Source: JAFDVL01 sp043736395
GTDB lineage: Bacteria > Acidobacteriota > Blastocatellia > RBC074
Length of the DNA stretch: 25,408 bases
Assembly: GCA_043736395.1 (NCBI GenBank)
Contig: JAYTCQ010000381.1
Location: forward strand, 1 to 25,408
Direction: 5' to 3'
The notes beneath the pieces were generated by a model. The model searched no databases. It was not told the DNA's origin and saw only the letters and a program-made list of their open reading frames with translations. This document shows positions 1-7,096 of this stretch, piece by piece (within the stretch, counting starts at the first letter, position 1; each line of letters opens with the position of its first letter). A program made the position numbers and the translations under genes.

Positions 1-50
1 CAAACGCCGCGCTTCGCTGGCGTTACCACGCTGAAGCGTGAACTCTAAAC
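1..50. repeat. Edge fragment of a palindromic intergenic repeat
   Basis: Two small inverted repeats lie side by side just beyond the stop codon of the hydantoinase gene: AACGCC (3-8) with GGCGTT (19-24), and CACGCT (27-32) with AGCGTG (35-40). The fragment runs off the left edge, so the full element cannot be seen. Placement at a gene end matches the other palindromic repeats in this window. Confidence 0.45.
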
Positions 51-51
51 T

Positions 52-1599
52 TTAACTAATCGCGCCGCCGCCGGGAGTTCGAATCAAAATCCGATCCCAT
101 GCTTTGGCAGACATGCTACATTTACTTTTGAGCTTCTTTCGTTTTTTGTTCGATAAAAATTCCGCTTCGCCGAGGGCTCCCGGCTGACCATCTTTCAGCC
201 CGTACGGAGCAATTTTCCGTCGATCTGAGAGCAACGTAACCTGCGCATCGTTCAAGATTTCAATTTCACGAATCACGCCATCGCCGCCGTTGAATTTTCC
301 TTTGCCGCCGGAACCACGTCGAATCGCATACTGCCTCACACGCAGTGGATAGGCGTATTCCAGCGCCTCCACCGGAGTATTCAGTGAATTTGTCATGTGC
401 GTATGCACCGCGTGCATCCCATCTGCATCAGGCCTCGCTCCCATCCCGCCTGCGATGGTTTCATAGTAAGCAAATTCACGGTTGCGACGAGCGTCCCAGC
501 CACCAATCGTCAGATTATTCATCGTTCCCTGCGAAGCCGCTGGAATCAGATCAGGAATGGCTTGTGATAATGCTTTGAGCAGAACGTCTACGATGCGCTG
601 CGAAGTCTCAACATTTCCTCCTGCCACGGGAGCAGGCATCTGTGCATTGACGATGGTTCCGGCGGGAGCAATGACTTTGATCGGATTCAAAATTCCGGCA
701 CTCGCAGGAACAGCAGATTTTATCAAACAGCGAAAGACGTAATATACTGCCGACACAGTAATCGCTTCAACAGCGTTGATTGCGCCGCGTACCTGCGGCG
801 CAGAGCCAGTAAAATCAATGCTTGCGTGATCGCCTTTGATTGTAATCGCTACCTGAATCGGGATTAGATTTTCAGATTCGCCGTCATCATCAAGATAATC
901 AAGCGCAGTATATTTCCCATCAGGAATTTGTTTGATGGTCGTCCGCATCATCTGTTCAGTATACGAAATTAAATGTCCGGCGTATTCGTCACACTCTGCA
1001 AATCCGTACCGATTCACGGTTTCGATTAATCGCTCAATACCAATTTTCAAGGCTCCGATTTGGGCAAATAAATCTCCCTGCCGTTCTTCGCTGACGCGGA
1101 CGTTGGCGAGAAATAAATTCATGAAGCTCTGATTAATTTTCCCCGCGTTCACTAAATGCGTAGGCGGAATGCGAAAACCTTCCTGATAAATTTCAGTCGT
1201 ATTTCCCATCGAACCCGGCGTAGAACCTCCAATGTCGGCGTGATGCGCACGGTTGGCAACATAAAAAGCCAGCTTGTTTTTGACATACACCGGAGCTACC
1301 AAAGTCACATCCGGCAGATGAGTTCCTCCCGCGTAAGGATCATTCAAAATCACAACATCGCCTTTATCCATCGGGCTTTGCTCAATCGCACAGCTTACTG
1401 ACATCGGCATTGATCCAAGATGAACCGGCATGTGATCGCCCTGCGCAATGATGCGTCCGTGACGGTCAAACACAGCGCAGGAATAATCACGACGTTCTTT
1501 GATGTTTGGGGAAAATGCCGTTCTGCGGAGGGTCGCCCCCATCTCTTCAGCAACGGAGGTGTAAATTGATTTGAAAATTTCGAGGGTAATTGAATCCAT
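52..1599 (-). CDS. Hydantoinase B/oxoprolinase family protein (HyuB-like)
   Basis: This 515-residue protein matches the HyuB / N-methylhydantoinase B / 5-oxoprolinase family, the second subunit of ATP-dependent cyclic amide hydrolases that usually work with a HyuA partner in the cytoplasm. Family landmarks are MDSITLEIFKSIYTSVAEEM at the N-terminus, then GATLRRTAFSPNIKERRDYS, the segments HMPVHLGSMP, NDPYAGGTHLPD and NRAHHADIGG, and a C-terminal RTPGGG. The ATG at 1599 is chosen because it begins exactly where the conserved family N-terminus begins; an in-frame extension to 1776 would translate an intergenic repeat. The length is normal for the family. No HyuA gene is visible: upstream is a HEAT-repeat gene, and the downstream side is cut by the window edge. 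Its substrate cannot be told from sequence. The nearest Shine-Dalgarno-like GGAAAG lies inside the repeat, about 14 nt before the ATG. Confidence 0.9.
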   Translation of the reverse strand: MDSITLEIFKSIYTSVAEEMGATLRRTAFSPNIKERRDYSCAVFDRHGRIIAQGDHMPVHLGSMPMSVSCAIEQSPMDKGDVVILNDPYAGGTHLPDVTLVAPVYVKNKLAFYVANRAHHADIGGSTPGSMGNTTEIYQEGFRIPPTHLVNAGKINQSFMNLFLANVRVSEERQGDLFAQIGALKIGIERLIETVNRYGFAECDEYAGHLISYTEQMMRTTIKQIPDGKYTALDYLDDDGESENLIPIQVAITIKGDHASIDFTGSAPQVRGAINAVEAITVSAVYYVFRCLIKSAVPASAGILNPIKVIAPAGTIVNAQMPAPVAGGNVETSQRIVDVLLKALSQAIPDLIPAASQGTMNNLTIGGWDARRNREFAYYETIAGGMGARPDADGMHAVHTHMTNSLNTPVEALEYAYPLRVRQYAIRRGSGGKGKFNGGDGVIREIEILNDAQVTLLSDRRKIAPYGLKDGQPGALGEAEFLSNKKRKKLKSKCSMSAKAWDRILIRTPGGGAIS

Positions 1600-1603
1600 A
1601 AAA

Positions 1604-1734
1604 GTAGCGCAAACTTTCCAGTTTGCGCTTATGTTACAAGTTAAATTCACAAAAAACCAAATCATCATCGCGGGTAATTTGGTTTTCGCAGAATTGGCTT
1701 GTGGCCAAAACGCAACCTGGAAAGGTTGCGCTAC
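1604..1734. repeat. 131-bp structured inverted-repeat element (MITE/BIME-like)
   Basis: Both ends carry a 24-bp hairpin unit, one in each orientation (1604-1627 and the complement of 1711-1734). The left hairpin pairs AGCGCAAACT (1606-1615) with AGTTTGCGCT (1620-1629). The right hairpin pairs CGCAACCT (1711-1718) with AGGTTGCG (1723-1730). The units match at 22 of 24 positions, and the two differences form one compensatory base pair (A-T in the left unit, C-G in the right). A central stem pairs AAAACCAAAT (1653-1662) with ATTTGGTTTT (1677-1686). The element fills the gap between the HEAT gene and the hydantoinase gene and supplies the last base of the HEAT gene's stop codon. Confidence 0.8.
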
Positions 1735-2585
1735 TATTCTTCTTTCGGCAATTTCGCCAAAGCCTCTTTCGCCCATTGCTTCACCGTCGCATCCACATCA
1801 TTGGCAATCGCATTTTCGATGATGGCTCGTGCTCTGACAACTTTCAGTTCACCCAACCAGTACGCGGCTTTTTTGCGCCAATTAGGATTCGCGTGAGATT
1901 TCAGGCAGCCCATTAATTCAAATTGTCCATTGCGCGTAGCGGGCAATAACTTCATCGTTTCCTGCGCGTATTTCTTTACAATTGGATTGTCTGATTCCAA
2001 ATATCCGAACAGAAAATTAATCGTTTTGCGAGAAAAACTAGGATCGTTGACTTGCTGCGCCAACAAAATTGCGTGGCATCGCGCGATCATATCCCCTTCA
2101 ACTGACACAGGAATCGGGCTGCTTCCACCGATGCTGTTATTCGCTCCGGCGCGGGTGACGAAGACGGGAAACGAAAATAATGCCGAGCCAAGCACGTAGC
2201 GTACGCGCCAGTCAGGGTCGCCGTATAGCTCTTCCAGATTTCGCGCAGATTCACGATCTCCGAGCTTCCCCAGCGCTTCGACGGCTGCGACGCGAACCAA
2301 CGGATCGGTATCCGCAAGCAATGAAATCAAGGGGTCTACGGCCTTTTTACTACACGAAGAAGCGAAGGTTTCGGCGGCTTTGATTTTTTGTTCGGAAGAT
2401 TGTGCAGTCAAATCTTTGCTGAGTTTTGCAATCGCAGGATTATCTTCTCCGCTAAGTGCTTCGCATTGTTCGATCAACGTCGGGATTTTCAACGCGAATT
2501 TTTCATCGGGTTTCGTGGCCGTTTGCGCTGAGCCAAACCCTGCGATCAGTAAGCAAAACAACAACACGTGAGGATAATTTTTCAT
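1734..2585 (-). CDS. Exported HEAT-repeat protein
   Basis: The 283-residue product begins with a typical Sec signal peptide (residues 1-20, ending FGSA before Gln21), so it should be exported. Residues about 82-140 contain two HEAT-like helical repeats, recognisable by DPLVRVAAVEALGKLGD and DPDWRVRYVLGSALFSFP. A further pair near residues 220-280 contains NPNWRKKAAYWLGELK and ATVKQWAKEALAKLP. Such repeats form protein-binding scaffolds; no catalytic motif is seen and the partner is unknown. The stop codon TAG is completed by the first base of the adjacent repeat element, so insertion of that element may have set the present C-terminus. No clear Shine-Dalgarno sequence precedes the ATG. Confidence 0.75.
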   Translation of the reverse strand: MKNYPHVLLFCLLIAGFGSAQTATKPDEKFALKIPTLIEQCEALSGEDNPAIAKLSKDLTAQSSEQKIKAAETFASSCSKKAVDPLISLLADTDPLVRVAAVEALGKLGDRESARNLEELYGDPDWRVRYVLGSALFSFPVFVTRAGANNSIGGSSPIPVSVEGDMIARCHAILLAQQVNDPSFSRKTINFLFGYLESDNPIVKKYAQETMKLLPATRNGQFELMGCLKSHANPNWRKKAAYWLGELKVVRARAIIENAIANDVDATVKQWAKEALAKLPKEE

Positions 2586-2612
2586 ATTTTAACTCAAAGT
2601 AAATGAAGAAAT

Positions 2613-2863
2613 TTTTGACAGGATTTACACGATGAATAGGATATTTCTAGCGGCTTGCTGATCACCAGACATTGTCCATTGGATATTACGGTGATTGTCA
2701 ATTCGTAAGCCATCAACACTGTCTTTTCCCGAGTAATAATGAAAAATGAACAATGGCGAATGAAAAATGATTCATGAGTCGCAGCCAACGAAAATTACAA
2801 TCTAAAATATTTAATGAATCTTTAATCTCCTGAATCCTGTTCATCGTGTAAATCCTGTCAAAA
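2613..2863. repeat. 251-bp element with 24-bp perfect terminal inverted repeats
   Basis: The terminal arms 2613-2636 and 2840-2863 are perfect inverted copies of 24 bp, reading TTTTGACAGGATTTACACGA at their outer side. They extend to 30 bp with one mismatch (2613-2642 with 2834-2863). Inside is the short direct repeat AATGAAAAATGA (about 2738 and 2758). The element has no transposase gene and occupies most of the gap between two minus-strand genes. It resembles a non-autonomous MITE. The 64-codon open frame across it has no coding character. Confidence 0.75.
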
Positions 2864-2878
2864 TATTAATTCACCTGT

Positions 2879-4210
2879 TTAGATCGTCTTCGGATTCGTA
2901 TCAGGATTTTCAGCCGTCAACAATTTCATTGCCCGCGAAGCGTGCGCGACGGTAATCATGGCATCTCCAAGCTGTTTCGGCTCGAAGTTCTTGAGCTGCT
3001 CCAATTTCAAGCTGCGCAATTTTACCATGGCTTCATAAAGTCGCTGCTCACCGACTTGGATGTATTTTTGATCCTGTGCGGTTGGCTGATAAAGTTTATG
3101 CAATTTGGCGTAGTTGATGGATTCAAACAAATGGCCGAGCAATTTGATCAAAGCGCGCTGGGTTAGCATCTCAATGACTTCATCTTTCGTGATGCCATTT
3201 TTCATCATGTTTGCCGCCAGCATCGCTTCTTCTTTCGGATCGGGAGAAATCGGGCCCTTGCCTAAGGTACGATATTTATTTTCCAGCACATCAGCGTTTT
3301 TCGCGGAAAGATAAATCGTATGCTTAATGATAGTCTGAATTCTGGATTTAAAATTTTTGTCGGTGTAGCCATGTTTCAGGCAAGACAAAAACGCATAAAT
3401 TGAGTGCCCGCCAAAGCAGACAAACTTCTCCTCTTCGTTTAAGAATTCAATCGGGATGTCTTCACCTTTGGCCTGAGTCTCTTTCGTCATCTCACATTTT
3501 GTTTCGTATTCCAACAAAGCCTTATCTATTACATCCGTTAAATTCACCGTTTCGTTGTAGGCATTCGTCCAGGTTCCTTTGCCTCCGGGCATCAAGATCG
3601 AAAAAGAAATTAATCCCCACGGCAAATGATCGTGCGCGTAATTCGTGTCGTATTTTGTTAGATCAGTGGCATTAAATCGAAAGAGACTTTTGGCATGTTC
3701 GCTGAGGTCTTGCAGTGTAAATTTCGTCGCGCCAACATTGACTGGCTGGGTCAAACTAACGCCCGCTTCGAGAAAGGTTTTCAGAAAACTATTGTCGTGA
3801 ACTTCCACATTGGCCCGTTTGAATTTCACATAAGTTTTGCCGTTCACGTTGATGGTTTCACCGTATGTATTGCAAAGATAATCAACGGTGGAAGAGCCAT
3901 CGCCACGTTTGAAATTTTTCCCGAAAGCGCGAACGGCGTGAATCAAATTTGATGGCGAATCTAAAACCTTCGCAAAATAATTCAGCATTTCATCGGCGGC
4001 AATAATCGCATTGCGCTGATTTGGGATCATCGTAGTCGGCTCTATCGGCGGCAACGATGACTTGACCGCAGCGGCTGTGGCGGATGGCGTGGGCGGAAGC
4101 GATCTGGCGGGAGCTGGCTTCGGGTCTTCACAGGCCGATAGTCCGACTAATCCGGTAGCGAGTGTTCCGAAAACAAATTGACGACGATTGGAATGGAAAA
4201 TTTTTGTCAT
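2879..4210 (-). CDS. Tat-type lipoprotein of unknown function
   Basis: The 443-residue protein starts with a twin-arginine type signal (NRRQFVF, Arg9-Arg10) followed by a hydrophobic stretch and a lipobox ending GLSAC, with the acylated cysteine at residue 27. A Pro/Ala/Thr-rich linker spans residues about 30-58. The mature part looks largely helical, for example FGGHSIYAFLSCLKHGY and QRALIKLLGHLFESINYAKL, and contains a His/Asp stretch YAHDHLPWG. I do not recognise the family. Tat export would imply folding or cofactor binding in the cytoplasm before transport; that is inference. Repeats flank it on both sides, and it is separated by 200 bp from the upstream peroxiredoxin gene, so it is probably transcribed on its own. 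No good ribosome site is visible before the ATG. Confidence 0.7.
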   Translation of the reverse strand: MTKIFHSNRRQFVFGTLATGLVGLSACEDPKPAPARSLPPTPSATAAAVKSSLPPIEPTTMIPNQRNAIIAADEMLNYFAKVLDSPSNLIHAVRAFGKNFKRGDGSSTVDYLCNTYGETINVNGKTYVKFKRANVEVHDNSFLKTFLEAGVSLTQPVNVGATKFTLQDLSEHAKSLFRFNATDLTKYDTNYAHDHLPWGLISFSILMPGGKGTWTNAYNETVNLTDVIDKALLEYETKCEMTKETQAKGEDIPIEFLNEEEKFVCFGGHSIYAFLSCLKHGYTDKNFKSRIQTIIKHTIYLSAKNADVLENKYRTLGKGPISPDPKEEAMLAANMMKNGITKDEVIEMLTQRALIKLLGHLFESINYAKLHKLYQPTAQDQKYIQVGEQRLYEAMVKLRSLKLEQLKNFEPKQLGDAMITVAHASRAMKLLTAENPDTNPKTI

Positions 4211-4335
4211 GATTGAAAATTGAAATAGTGGCTTAAGCTGGCAAGGGGCGGGTGCGAGGAAGCCGGATAAACGATGGGGACGGAAACGAACAGAAGGTAC
4301 TCTATCGCAGGATTTTATGTCAAGAAAGTTCTAAG

Positions 4336-4402
4336 TAAGTGCTGAGTGCTGAGAAGAAAGTGCTGAGTAGAAAGACACTTACTACTCAGCACTCAGCACT
4401 TA
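4336..4402. repeat. Palindromic repeat with 18-bp arms, possible terminator
   Basis: TAAGTGCTGAGTGCTGAG (4336-4353) is perfectly complementary to 4385-4402. A third partial copy at 4358-4370 pairs internally with 4383-4393. The unit GTGCTGAGT is thus iterated. The structure lies 9 bp beyond the stop codon of the selenoprotein gene and could act as a terminator or transcript-stabilising hairpin, although no run of T follows on the minus strand. Confidence 0.65.
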
Positions 4403-4410
4403 TCACTTCT

Positions 4411-5088
4411 TTAAAGCGCTCCAATTTCTTTGAGTGCTGTTTTGACCTGAATATTTGTTGGACGCTCGTACGTCACCTGATCAAATAGGCGATGCGTGAC
4501 AATGCCTTTTTTATCAATGATGTAGGTAATCGGGTAGGGGATTCCCGGCTTATAACTTTCTTCCGCAGGATTATAAATCCCATATTTATCCACCACTTCG
4601 TGCGGTGTATCACTGAGCAAAGTTATATCGAAAACACCAGGAAATTCATCTTTATCCGTAGCAGTTATTATCTGCTTAGATTCTTCATGTGTATCAAGAC
4701 TGATGCCAATAATTTTGACAAGACGTTTTTCTTGAGGTGAAAGGAGCGATTTCAACTGTCCCAGTTGAGCTTGGCAATGCCCTCAGAAATGGCCTCGGTA
4801 AAAAACTAAAACCACTGCTTGCTTGCCCCGAAAATCTGACAATTTTACTGTCCGCTTGTCCATGTCTTCCAGCGCAAAATCCGGGGCGGGTGATCCTACG
4901 AGGATACGGTTCAAATCGGTGCGAGCCATATCAATCGGAGGGAGAGTCGGAGTCGGCGAAGGTGGCGGCTGTGTCGGCAGTTCTTTCGTTAATGAGCTGA
5001 CATCAGCAGATTTGTTCGAATTTTCGCAAGCCGTCATCCACGAAAGAATCACCAAAAAAGAAATCAGGATCGTAAGTTTTTTTGTCAT
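4411..5088 (-). CDS. Selenocysteine-containing peroxiredoxin/thioredoxin-fold lipoprotein
   Basis: Read through an in-frame TGA at 4783-4785, this is one 225-residue protein of the AhpC/TSA (peroxiredoxin-like) superfamily. Residues 1-20 form a lipoprotein signal with lipobox MTAC (Cys21), and a Pro/Thr-rich linker covers residues about 39-51. The fold begins at VGSPAPDFALEDMDKRTVKL and leads to VVLVFYRGHF-U-GHC. The UGA is codon 102, exactly where relatives have the active-site cysteine, giving a U-G-H-C redox motif with Cys105. The conserved second half follows: QAQLGQLKSLL, IIGISLDTHEES and PYPITYIIDKKGIV. Stopping at the UGA would give a 101-residue fragment lacking the active site. A SECIS-like hairpin follows the UGA. 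It is the last gene of an operon, 7 bp after the GHMP kinase. It probably reduces peroxides or thiol partners outside the cytoplasm; the exact substrate is unknown. Confidence 0.85.
4752..4785 (-). promoter_or_regulatory. UGA selenocysteine codon with bacterial SECIS-like hairpin
   Basis: On the minus strand the TGA (4785-4783) is followed by 14 nt and then by a perfect 7-bp stem, TCAACTG with CAGTTGA, enclosing the loop GGA (loop at 4761-4759). The loop begins 22 nt after the UGA and starts with G. This fits the general rule for bacterial SECIS elements: a small apical loop with an early G, about 16-37 nt from the UGA. The hairpin lies inside the coding sequence, as is normal in bacteria, where SelB binds it to deliver Sec-tRNA. 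Confidence 0.75.
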
Positions 5089-5095
5089 ATTATTT

Positions 5096-6097
5096 TTACC
5101 TAACGATTTTTACCTGGACACCTTCGCGTGAAATTTTATAAGGAATCACTAAACCACCAGCTTTTGTGAGCGCTGCTTCGACTTCAGATTTTCTTCCGTC
5201 TTCGCAATAAAAAGCTACACAGCCGCCGCCGCCTGCGCCACAAACTTTGGCGGATTGCCCGCCATTTGCCTTGGCAATTTCAATTAAATTATCAATTTCC
5301 GGAGTTGAGATATTGGGAACCAGATCGCGACGACTGGCCCATTCTTCAGCGAAGATCGCTCCGATGGAATCGAAGGCATTATCGCGCAAAGCATTTTCAA
5401 TTTTCACGGCGGTCTGGCAAATTCGCTCAAATTTATGGAAGAGTTCCTTGTCCCCGTCAATGTGAGCTTTTGTCATCGCCCAATTGTTCGCGCCGGAATT
5501 GCGCGGCGCGTGGCTGTAACAAAGCGCGATTCGGCTTTCAAGTTTTTCAATGTCGGTTGGAATTTCTTCTCGAAGGACGCCTTCAATCTTCAATTGCACG
5601 TTGGAAACGCTGCCATACACTGCCGGAAAATAATCCTGAAAACCGGCAGGAACCATTAAAACCTGGGTTTCAATATTCGCCGCTAAAAACGGAAGCTGAG
5701 TTTGCGTGTAACGTGATCCGGTGAGCTGATTCAGCCCAGCACAAAGCGCGATATTCAATGCCGACGATCCAGCCAGTCCGGCACCCGCCGGAGCCATACA
5801 ATCCGTCGTGATATTCAGTCCGGTTTCAGGTTTGAAAAAATGTACGATCTTGGAAATCAATGATAGTTGCTGATCAGATTTCAATTCGTCGTAAGAATCA
5901 ATTTCGACTTCGGATTCACGGTCTTTGGAGACGAATTTGAATCGTTGATCGCGGCGAGTTTCAATCCGGCAACGAGCATACTGATCTATCGCAAAATTTA
6001 CGGTTTGCGCACGTTCGTGAAAAAGATAAAGCGGCCAAATATCAACGGTGCCTCCGGCAAGGTCAATTCTGGTGGGAGCCTGTGATTCAATAATCAA
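5096..6097 (-). CDS. GHMP-family sugar kinase (heptose 7-phosphate kinase-like)
   Basis: The 333-residue protein is a GHMP kinase. The N-terminal APTRIDLAGGTVDIWPLY is the substrate-side motif, PAGAGLAGSSA (residues 103-113) is the ATP-binding loop, and GAGGGGCVAF (about 287-296) is the third family motif. The overall pattern is closest to kinases like HddA (D-glycero-D-manno-heptose 7-phosphate kinase) and related kinases acting on sugar C1, which feed nucleotide-sugar synthesis. The substrate cannot be fixed from sequence alone, and no other heptose gene is nearby. It is the middle gene of a minus-strand operon: 17 bp after dedA and 7 bp before the selenoprotein. GAGGAAG upstream of the ATG is a plausible but rather distant ribosome site (11 nt). 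Confidence 0.85.
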   Translation of the reverse strand: MIIESQAPTRIDLAGGTVDIWPLYLFHERAQTVNFAIDQYARCRIETRRDQRFKFVSKDRESEVEIDSYDELKSDQQLSLISKIVHFFKPETGLNITTDCMAPAGAGLAGSSALNIALCAGLNQLTGSRYTQTQLPFLAANIETQVLMVPAGFQDYFPAVYGSVSNVQLKIEGVLREEIPTDIEKLESRIALCYSHAPRNSGANNWAMTKAHIDGDKELFHKFERICQTAVKIENALRDNAFDSIGAIFAEEWASRRDLVPNISTPEIDNLIEIAKANGGQSAKVCGAGGGGCVAFYCEDGRKSEVEAALTKAGGLVIPYKISREGVQVKIVR

Positions 6098-6114
6098 AAT
6101 AACTTCCTCAAAAG

Positions 6115-6810
6115 TTAAGCGGCGCGCGAATGGCGGTGGATGTTGTGTTTTTTTCGCGGGGCCTTATTTATTACGACCATTTCTGTTTTTTTTTGACGTA
6201 AAAGCGGCGGTTCTCTGAGTCCCAGAATCCCAATTTCAGGGATTTTATGTTGAATCAAATTACGTTCAATCAAATACACCAGATAGGCGATGATCACGGC
6301 AATGAACGCTGCAATCAATAATATAAATCCGATTTTTTGAACGCGACCAATAATCAATTCGACGGCTTCGCTGAAGAAAAATCCGATCCCGGAAAGCAAT
6401 CCTACCCAAACCATACAACTGGCCAATGTCAGCGGCGCAAAACGGGCAAAACGCATTGGCGCAAAGCCCCAGAAAATCGCGCTAGCAGAACGCAATCCAT
6501 AAATGTACTTCACTAAAAAGATCGAATAAATTCCAAAGCGTTGGCAGAGTTTTTCCAGCTTCGGTTCAGCACGTCTGATAAAGATACTTTGGCTAATGGT
6601 TTTTTTGCCATAATAACCAAACAGCCAACCGATAGTGTCGCCTAAAAATCCGCCCAAAGTACCGCTCAAAAAAACTTCACCAGGCGTAAACAACCCGTAA
6701 TGCGCCAGCACTCCGGCAAAAAGCAGGGTCATTTCACCTTCAAACATCGCGCCCAGCAGTATCGCCCAGAGGCCATATTCGCGGATCATGTTTTCAACTA
6801 ATAACAACAA
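6115..6810 (-). CDS. DedA-family membrane protein
   Basis: A 231-residue integral membrane protein of the DedA/SNARE-associated family, members of which act as lipid (undecaprenyl-phosphate or phospholipid) flippases or transporters at the inner membrane. Family signs are GLWAILLGAMFEGEMTLLFA near the N-terminus, GTLGGFLGDTIGWLFGYYG, the re-entrant-loop region VKYIYGLRSASAIFWG, and two or three C-terminal hydrophobic helices. The start is taken as TTG at 6810 because GGAG (6822-6819) sits 8 nt upstream; the next in-frame ATG (6789) lacks such a site. The C-terminal tail is Lys/Arg/His-rich and probably cytoplasmic. It heads the three-gene operon with the GHMP kinase and the selenoprotein. The classic FxGRFxPxxR-type signature is only partly kept (YGLRS). 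Confidence 0.88.
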   Translation of the reverse strand: MLLLVENMIREYGLWAILLGAMFEGEMTLLFAGVLAHYGLFTPGEVFLSGTLGGFLGDTIGWLFGYYGKKTISQSIFIRRAEPKLEKLCQRFGIYSIFLVKYIYGLRSASAIFWGFAPMRFARFAPLTLASCMVWVGLLSGIGFFFSEAVELIIGRVQKIGFILLIAAFIAVIIAYLVYLIERNLIQHKIPEIGILGLREPPLLRQKKTEMVVINKAPRKKHNIHRHSRAA

Positions 6811-6913
6811 ATTGAAGTCTCCGATCCTCTTTTAATGCACTGCTATGAAAAATCTGATGCGTTCAACTTTTTCGTTCAGCAAGTTTCATTCATTCTTCAA
6901 ACCAATAACTCGC

Positions 6914-6958
6914 ATAAGAAACGTTCAATCGAACTGTTAATTCAAGTTTGCTTCTTAT
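6914..6958. repeat. Short palindromic repeat sharing the GAACTGTTA core
   Basis: ATAAGAA (6914-6920) is the inverse of TTCTTAT (6952-6958). Between them lies GAACTGTTAATTCAAG, nearly identical to GAACTGTTAGTTCAAG within the hairpin near 20680. This suggests a dispersed repeat family present at least twice in the window. It lies upstream of dedA. Confidence 0.4.
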
Positions 6959-7021
6959 ATGAGAACGCGGCTTGTTAATTTAAAACTAAGATACCCGAAG
7001 CATAAATTTTCGGCAAGTCTG

Positions 7022-7089
7022 ACGTTCAGAGTTACGCGTTTACGCGTGTAAGGGTTTTCTAAGACACATACACTCGTAACTCTGAACGT
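7022..7089. repeat. Inverted repeat with 15-bp perfect arms at an esterase gene end
   Basis: ACGTTCAGAGTTACG (7022-7036) is perfectly complementary to CGTAACTCTGAACGT (7075-7089). The structure starts 7 bp beyond the stop codon of the esterase gene and could stop or stabilise its transcript. The arms resemble the GTTCA-containing palindromes elsewhere in the window but are not the same sequence. Confidence 0.6.
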
Positions 7090-7096
7090 TAAATCC

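Noticed and set aside
74..84. A tRNA T-loop-like sequence (GTTCGAATC)
   Set aside because: It lies inside the hydantoinase coding region and no acceptor, anticodon or D arms are found around it.
2594..2788. A 64-codon open frame on the minus strand
   Set aside because: It lies within the 251-bp inverted-repeat element and has no family resemblance or ribosome site.
4411..5088. Frameshifted or nonsense-disrupted peroxiredoxin pseudogene
   Set aside because: Both halves are in the same frame, the only interruption is UGA at the catalytic cysteine, a SECIS-like hairpin follows, and the downstream half shows no decay.
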